Below, piece by piece: positions 57,461 through 64,000 of a stretch of DNA of 64,000 nt. Every line of letters begins with the position of its first letter. The stretch's first letter is position 1. Origin of the DNA: Fasciola hepatica (taxonomy: Eukaryota; Platyhelminthes; Trematoda; Plagiorchiida; Fasciolidae). The position numbers were made by a program, and so were the translations under genes. The notes under the pieces were generated by a model. It saw nothing but the letters and a program-made list of their open reading frames with translations. It was not told where the DNA came from and made no database searches. The stretch lies in the NCBI GenBank assembly GCA_948099385.1, contig CANUEZ040000182.1, forward strand, positions 20,151,501-20,215,500, read 5' to 3'.

Positions 57461-59165
57461 TTTGTCAAGAATAGAACGCGAATTGAATAAGGCTAAAGAT
57501 ATACCCTTTGCGGGAGGTGGTGTAGGCCCATCAGGGGGGTAGTGTAGGTTGAAAAGAGGCAGGCTATCGCGATTGGAGGGAGTAGAGATCAGGGTCGAAG
57601 GGGAATATGTTGATGTTGAGGCTAGTGAAGGTTCAGATGGGGTGGCTTACGGCCATGCTGGAGTAAATGTTGCGGTGAGAGGGACTGCTGAGGGGTAGAG
57701 AAACTGGGCATCAACGGAGGGGGAAACATCGGAGCAAAGGGAAAAATCTGTGGGGCTTGGCGGGTCGATATCAGGCAGGGGTGATTAGGAGCTGCCGAGA
57801 AATACTGGCCAGTCGGAATTTAGTATTGGCTGAAGAGGAGGGCAGAGGGCAGGGTTGGAAATTTGTGAGGAATAGGGGTGTATGGTCGTAGGTTAGGCTG
57901 CACGCTGTGGGAGGGGTAACTGAAGTTGGGTGGAAAGCCAAATATGGATCAGTTAGTAGCGGGAGCACTAGAGATAGTCGTTTCGTGAGGAGTACGACGT
58001 GGGGCAGAGTGGACGGCGTGTGAAGGCCGTATTTTTGTATTGACGGGCAATGAGCACGGTGAATTTGTAGGGCTCGCGGATGCATTGGAGCAAGGGGTAT
58101 TTTCTAAGGTCGAAACCTTATTCAGTGAGTCAAGGCGAATTGATTTAAGAGGAGACAGTTGAATGAAGGAGGGGTTTGTGAGAAGGGCTGGAAGACTGTT
58201 AGACCTTTTCCTCTGGACGGCCAGTAGTTTATCACCGGAGGGAACAGAGGGCGAATTAGAGTTCGGGGTGTACCCAACAGGCGATGGGGTGGGAGGGCCA
58301 GGCAAAAGTTGGCGTCTTTCACTGGGTGGAAGTAAGAGGGGAGGGGCGGAAATGTCTAGATCAACAGTAATGGGATCAGATTTTAAAGATTTCAGTGCGG
58401 GAGCAGATGAGGAGGCAATGGGCGGTTGTGAAGAGGCATGAGAAGCTTGTGGTTATAAAGCAGAGGGGACTTGAGAAGCGAAGGAGCGGCCAGCCGTCTG
58501 TGTCGAAGGCTCAGGACTATCGGGCGTCTTTCTAGTGGGGAACGTTGAGGGAGATCTAGTAATTTCCCTTTGAAGAGGAGTTTTATCTTCGGCTATTTTT
58601 GTTTTTATAGAGGGAATTAGAAGCTATAGTGTTAGGCATTTTAATGAATTCTTTGGCAGATAGATCATCTGTAAGTCGCATAAAGATCGGACAGTTGAAA
58701 CTCTGAACGCGCTTACGCAGCCTTGTAATTTGTCAAGGAAGGTGGGCCATACCACATGCATTCAACAGTGTATGTTTGAGATGCTCGAAAAGTATTCTTC
58801 CTGGGACTTTAAACACGACTGCATTACGAGAGTTCCTCACTCTTATGAGAACTTCGGATGCAACAGAGTCGGCAAAGCGGCCAGCAGCTGTCAGGTTTTG
58901 TAAGGTGGAATGTTCGATTCGTTCAGTGACGCACAGAAGAGGGTGAGTTTACATACCGTATCCTCCAACTTCAGGAGCTGAGACTTTTATCTGAGATAAT
59001 TCGGTCTAAAACAGCTGTTCTTTCCGTCTCCAAGCCTACCAAGCCACAGAGGTCGACCAAACATTGTTTTAGGGCCGCCGGAGTTTGAATAAGCCTATTT
59101 GTCCTAGCAACGGGCGTATGAGTGGACTGTGTAGTATTGGAAGTCTTCCTTGCTACACGAGGCAT
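57461..59165 (-). pseudogene. CR1-C ORF1
   Basis: Starts MPRVARKTSNTTQ at 59165, followed by a helical stretch LKQCLVDLCGLVGLETERTAVLDRII. A degraded part (58690-58960) gives NAVVFKVPGRI and LNACGMAHLP, matching CR1-B ORF1. The rest is Pro/Ser/Thr-rich in shifted frames. It shows what the family's N-terminus looks like and so supports a truncated CR1-B ORF1. Confidence 0.7.
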
Positions 59166-59789
59166 TTTGAAATATCAAGAGGACGCTATGGGTGAGTCGA
59201 AAAAGTAACAGCAAACTAGAGCCGAGTTAGAGTTTACCGCTGAGAAAAAATTCCCTGAAATTCTACGGGTTAGCGGGATGCCTTGAAAAAATATAATTTT
59301 CAGTATTTCCTTAGACAGATGAATGAAAACTATGCCGAAAGCAGCACGCAACACGACCTGGTGTAGCGCAGACGTTCGGTCTGACAGCCGTTCGGTGAAC
59401 AGGACAGGATGGTATTGGGAGAAGTGCCAAGTGACGCCGTGGAAGCTTCTGAAATGTTCTGTTTCTCACAGTTAGTTCCGACCGATATAATTCCAAGGCA
59501 CCTCAAATCAAACGATGAGACCGTGCCAGAATGAAAGGTTTATTGACAGCTCTTTTGTATTGCGCGGTGATGTTCAACAAGGTGTGTGTGTTTGATAATA
59601 AAAAGTCGGTACAACAAAGGAGTGTTGCACCAGGGGACGTTGAAAATCATGGAAGATGTCGGAAATATACAGGTACCTACACAACTCCCCGCCAGAGCGT
59701 TTGCTGAGCGAAATAAATGCTCGAGAGCAGAATAAAAAGAGCAAACGGTTAGCGGAAGAAAACGTTAAGTAACAAAGTCTTGAAATTTG
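59166..59789 (-). other. Junction between CR1-C and Gy2 pol
   Basis: Should contain the CR1-C 5' end and the Gy2 3' untranslated region or LTR. I could not find a partner for the Gy2 LTR start (TGTAGTGTATTAC) here. No gene. Confidence 0.35.
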
Positions 59790-61020
59790 ACAGGTTGTCG
59801 AACGTTTCTGCCAGAACGTCGGGTTGCTAGGGATGGTTGTTGCTGTGGTGGTGCTGGCGGGTGTGGTAATCTGTCCGGTGTGGTGATAGAGTGAGATTAT
59901 CAACAGACAATTTAGGTGTGTCTGTCGATCGTGATGGTGTCGGTGTTTGCTGCTGACGGAGGTGTTTCAAAATACGCGGGTTTCAATCTGTCAATGGAAA
60001 CAGTGTCTGGCTTATCGGCTTTCTGAACCACAAAATACTTGTCTGTGTCACTAAGTAACTTGAATGGATCGTCATACCGTGGTGTGAGTGGTTCACGAAC
60101 AGCATCTTTACGAACAAAAACGAAAGGTAATGTATATAGATCATTATATACAAAACTTGTGTGGATGATGATCGAATGGGGACTGGACGTAGATGTGACA
60201 TACGGTCTTTGAGTTGTTGAACAAACTGGGATGAATTAGGACTGGCAGCTGTGCTTGGTTGAACATACTCACCTGGAAGGCCTACGGTGGTACCGAAAAC
60301 GAGTTCAGCTGACGTGCTGTGGAGGTCGTCTTTGGCTGATGACCGGAGACCCAAGAGAACTAGTGGAAGGTTGTCGCTCCAGTTATTGGGGTTTGGCTGT
60401 GATATCAGTGCTGCTTTGAGTTGACGGTGTAGGCGCTCTACCATGCCGTTGGACGAAGGATGGTATGCAGTTGTTGTGATGTGTCTACAGCCTAGCAGTT
60501 TAGTGAACACACGAAACAAGGTCGATTGGAATTGGCTTCCACGGTCTTTGGTGACGGTAGACGGTGCACCAAATTCAGTAATCCAGTGTTGGAGTAGTAC
60601 CTTCGCAATATTTTATGCCGAGGTGTCGGAAATGGGTACTGCCACCGGCCAGCGTGTGAAACGATCAACAGCGGTTAATAAGTGGGTATGTCCATTTGAT
60701 GGTGTTAGCGGACCGACAAGATCGACGTGATTATGTGTGAATCGGACATCGGGAACGGTGAATGTACTGGGAGGAGAAAATGTGAGGCAGTGGACTTTGT
60801 TTCTCTGATACCGCAAACAGTGCTCAGTCCATAATGCAATGCCAGAATTTCTACTGGGCCAAGCAAATCTGGCAGAAATGAGTTTGCAAGATGCACGAAT
60901 ACCAGGATGAGAACGAGAATGGAAATGATCGAAAAGGATTTTTCTGTAGGAAGTTGGAACGACAGGACGAGGGTTACCTGTCGACCAGTCTCATAGGACT
61001 GTGCCATCGGCTGAAGGTAG
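59790..61020 (-). pseudogene. Gy2 integrase
   Basis: Pieces in order: [14 protein letters not shown] (first Asp) at 60613-60816; KDRGSQFQS (second Asp) near 60540; [25 protein letters not shown] (Glu, quoted in part) in 59983-60519; then [11 protein letters not shown] near 59960 and an RRSGRNVRQPVKFQDFV tail near 59810. The catalytic triad residues are all present, but the frame is shifted several times. The style differs enough from Gy1 to be a separate lineage. Confidence 0.85.
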
Positions 61021-61700
61021 GTTAGAATCCTTCAGCTGGAGTGTGGAGGATGTGCGCAGTTCAGGCAAGGATGGATCACCAAGCTTGAGGTTTGCCAGTT
61101 CCGTAGAATCGAATTTTGTTTTGCACCGTGTTGATTTCAGGTCTGGATAAAGCATCAGCCACAAAATTATCGACTCCAAGCAAGTAGCCGATATCTGTTG
61201 TGAACTGAGAAATATAATCCAAACAGTGGATATCTCTGGGTGAATATCTGTCAGGCTTGGCATGAAGTGCATGTGTCGGGACTTTGGGGTCAGTGTGCAC
61301 ACGAAATTGTTGTCCCTCCAAAAGGTGGGGGATATGACCGATGGACAAGTAAATAGCCAGGAGTTCACTGGAAAACGTGCTGTATCTTGTTTGTGCCGCC
61401 TGGAGTTTTTGCGAGAAGGCTAAAGGTTGTAATTGATTGTCCACAGTTTGGTGAGGCACTGCACCGACCGCGGTATTTGATGCATCATTTCTAGGATTAC
61501 CTCAGTATTTGGATCCGAAAGTGGATGATGCAGCATAGTGGCATCCGCGAGAGCTCTTTTGGCTTCTGCGAAAGCTGTCTCGGCCTCGGGAGTGGAGTCG
61601 ATCGTCTTGACTTTGGACTTGTGTGGATTGGTTAAAGGTGAAACTACGGTCGCACAATGGGGAATGAAGCTGCTGTAGTAGTTCAAAATTCCCAAGAAAC
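61021..61700 (-). pseudogene. Gy2 RNase H and tether region
   Basis: 61076-61459 has LAFSQKLQAAQTRYSTFSSELLAIY, VHTDPKV (HTDHK type, His changed) and NFVADALSRPE. 61420-61695 has MGILNYYSSFIPHCATVVSPLT, matching the GL.NFYR.FIP...... L block of Gy1 between RT and RNase H. One frameshift between them. Confidence 0.85.
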
Positions 61701-62680
61701 GTCGTAACTGTGTGATCGTTTGAGGTGCAGAAATGAGAGGATGCTGCGCATCTTATCTGGAAGGGGTGTCAGACTGTTTTGATCCATATGGTTCCCGAGG
61801 AATTTGAGGGATGGGACGCCGACTACGCATTTGCTAGGGTTTGGTTGAAGTCCGTATTGATGGAAAAGCTGAAAAAGGTGACGCTAATGAATGGCGTGCT
61901 CTGGTGGGGAGGCGCCGGCAATTCAGGTGTCGTCGATATAGCCAAACGCAAAGGGTAGACCTCGAAGCACTTCGTCGATGAATCGTTGGAAAGTCTGAGC
62001 AGCATTTCTCAATCCAAGTGGCATGCGTGTGAACACAAAAAGGCCAAAAGGTGTGGTGGTGGCTGTCTTGGGAGTGTTTTCTTCGGCCACGGGGATTTGG
62101 TATTATACCTTTACGAGGTCAATCTTGGAAAAGATTGTCTTCCCAGAGAGACTCTGTGCAAAATCATTAATCTGCGGGATTGGGTACCTGTCGGGAACGG
62201 TGACGTTGTTAAGAGTACAGCAGTCTCCACAGGATCTTCAATTACAAGATGACTTTGCAACCATGTGCAAAGGCGGGGCCCATGGGCTTGAAGGTGGTCG
62301 AATGATGCCAAGATTCATCATGTTTTGGAATTCAGGGCTTGTAATACGGAGTTTGTCGGCGTTGAGTCCGGGTGATTGAAAGTGGGCCGGTTAGCCTCTT
62401 GTGGTGACGTAGTGGCGCAAAGCATGAGAGACTGGGTTGGTGAACTGACGCAGTTTAGTAAGGGACGGTAACTCGTTCAAAATGCCAGCAAACAGCTATT
62501 GTGGGATCGCCAGCCCTATACCCAGGGAGTTGGAGCATTTACCAATGCCGACTGCACAAATCTTGGTTGTGGTGTCCACCAGCTAGAGATTTTTGAGGTC
62601 CACGGTAAAGCCAAAGTGTGAGAGGAAATCCGTGCCAGTAATGGGAGTCTGAACATCCGCCTGGACCAAAACCCATAGAA
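61701..62680 (-). pseudogene. Gy2 reverse transcriptase
   Basis: Broken frames give [17 protein letters not shown] near 62170-62210, a THATWIEKCC patch near 62010 and YIDD at 61940-61929 followed by Thr and a stop (61925-61923). NPSKCVVGVPSLKFLG lies near 61830. Polymerase Asp residues survive, but the frame is dead. Confidence 0.8.
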
Positions 62681-62689
62681 AAGATCGCC

Positions 62690-62971
62690 GGAGGCCTAAA
62701 TCAAGAATGATTGACCTTTGGTCGAATGTCGCAATATTGTTAAATTTGCTGCTTGCAGTGTGATTTGATACGGTTTCAGGTGATGATGTTTGGATGGGGG
62801 GATTACACTGATATCAGCGTCGGTGTCAATGAGGAATCGAAGGCCACTGGATCGGTAAACGATATAAAATAGGCGACATCCATGTGGAGAGCCAGCCGTA
62901 GTCATCACCGTCACTGGCTGGCCTGGTCGTTCGACTGTGAGATGAAAGTTCGGAATGAACATGGGGATCAT
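62690..62971 (-). pseudogene. Gy2 protease, starting at the Pao LTR
   Basis: LRFLIDTDADISVIPPS is the gypsy protease centre with Gly replaced (DTDA for DTGA). It is preceded by PMFIPNFHL, the usual gag-protease boundary wording. The sequence begins at 62971 exactly where the Pao LTR ends, so no leader, primer site or gag lies upstream of it here. Confidence 0.8.
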
Positions 62972-63347
62972 TGTAATACAAGTTCAAGCAATGCGTATCC
63001 AAGTTCACAACGGATCCCGAAATCAAAAGGCGATTATCCGTGGTATTCTACGATACTAGATTATTGAATGAACAATGACACAAAAAGATACAAACTTCAA
63101 TAACGAGATCACAAGGACTCAACAAACGAGAAACCGAGTTGTGGCCTGCGAGCGAGGAGCACTTGCGTCACGCAGGTCCAGAAGGAGGATATGACAAAGT
63201 AGCGCTCTGGGCACGAACAAAGAACAATTGGTCCATGAAAACAACCAGTGCGTGAAGACACGTCAGTAGTGTAGGCAAGCGGGTGATGTTAAGAAAAACA
63301 TGGAACTTCAAAGGTTTGAGGGTGATTTTCCACGACAGGTCGTTACA
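62972..63347 (-). repeat. Pao2-type LTR, copy A
   Basis: 376 bp, TGTAATAC to CGTTACA, the same family and orientation as 50686-51060. The internal 323 bases are identical by eye; the ends differ. No Pao internal sequence is evident on its right side to the window end. Confidence 0.85.
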
Positions 63348-64000
63348 TTACCCACAAAAATCCTCCCGAATCCTTAGTGGAGTCAAAAGTTTGGTATAAA
63401 GTACTGATTCTTCCTAACTACCTAGGCCCTGCTCTCAGTGCGCGAGCCCAGTGCTTATCGTCAGCGCTCTACTCATGGGCGCACCTAATCCGGTGGTCAC
63501 ACCGACGCGAGTCTATTCTTCCTCTTCCACGGGAACAACTGACCGATGACCAGCTTGAAGGGGAAACATAGACGCTGTCCTTGGAAGAGCCGTCCTGCCC
63601 CGGCTGTATTTGCTTGCGTGAGTGTGTGTGCATGATGTAATCGCAGCTGCTGCCACATGTGCAAAGACATAGAGTAAGGTCAACAAAAAAACAAAGGGAG
63701 AACACTGTCACATGTTTGATGGAGGTAACGGGGTATGGCGTTCATCGGGTGTGTGCGATTGTGTCTGGATGTATAATGGGATCGCATGTATCGCCAAGAA
63801 TCAAAAAGCAAATTTCTGTACCATCAACGAAAGACTGTGAGCACTGTAACGTGTTTGACGGAGACCGGGTGGTATAACCAGTATATTGTGGGTGTGTGTG
63901 CTTCGGGGCGTATGATGGTCCGATACGTCAGTGTGTCGTGAATGCTCCCTTGTATAGGAATTCTTTACCCACCTCGAAGAAGAATGCGAAACAGTCTACT
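63348..64000. other. Window end, nothing recognised
   Basis: No domain seen. If LTR copy A is a Pao 3' LTR, this should be the 3' end of a Pao element, but I cannot find its integrase or a polypurine tract here. Confidence 0.3.

Noticed and set aside
1..64000. A host gene, defence locus or metabolic cluster hidden between elements.
   Set aside because: I read both strands for conserved motifs and found none outside retroelements; short spliced exons could still be missed by eye.

Overview
The window is eukaryotic nuclear DNA made almost wholly of nested retrotransposons. I recognise no host gene, rRNA, convincing tRNA or CRISPR array. The mix of Ty3/gypsy LTR elements, BEL/Pao LTR elements and CR1/Jockey-type non-LTR elements, with several age classes per family, suggests a repeat-rich invertebrate. 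A flatworm, perhaps a diphyllobothriid-type tapeworm, is my best guess; that is inference from protein style, not proof.

Layout. 1-6730 holds old repeat sequence with a near-identical 1.62-kb direct duplication (1565-3188 and 5107-6730) and a decayed RT tail between the copies. 6731-28240 is a nested stack, all on the minus strand. An old gypsy copy (Gy0; 6731-7810 and 26414-28240) is split by a BEL/Pao element (Pao1, LTRs 7811-8192 and 26031-26413). Pao1 is in turn split by a young full-length gypsy (Gy1, 18841-24274, 308-bp LTRs about 99% identical, 4-bp target duplication) and by a CR1-like element (CR1-A, about 10002-16204, one intact endonuclease-RT frame). 28241-41702 is CR1-like sequence: CR1-B (ORF1 plus a frameshifted ORF2) apparently inserted in the 3' part of an older copy, CR1-D. 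41.9-49.0 kb holds remnants of a second non-LTR lineage (one on plus, one on minus) and about 5 kb I cannot assign. 49.0-63.3 kb holds the gag-protease of a second Pao (Pao2), two copies of its LTR (50686-51060 and 62972-63347), a decayed second gypsy lineage (Gy2: gag at 51.1-52.0 kb, pol at 59.8-63.0 kb) and CR1-C (about 52222-59165).

How the parts work. Each LTR element encodes Gag plus protease, RT, RNase H and integrase for replication through a tRNA-primed cDNA. The CR1 elements encode an ORF1 protein and an endonuclease-RT for target-primed reverse transcription. Only Gy1 looks complete. Its gag and pol are joined by a textbook -1 frameshift signal: GGGAAAC directly before the gag stop, then a two-part hairpin. 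CR1-A has an intact enzyme frame but is 5'-truncated.

Most notable: the Gy1 frameshift cassette; the stack whose order can be read base by base; Gy2 gag and pol each ending at the same Pao LTR but in swapped order; mosaic divergence of those LTRs; unusually long (2.5-3.2 kb) conserved CR1 3' regions; and a minus-strand orientation for 11 of 12 elements.
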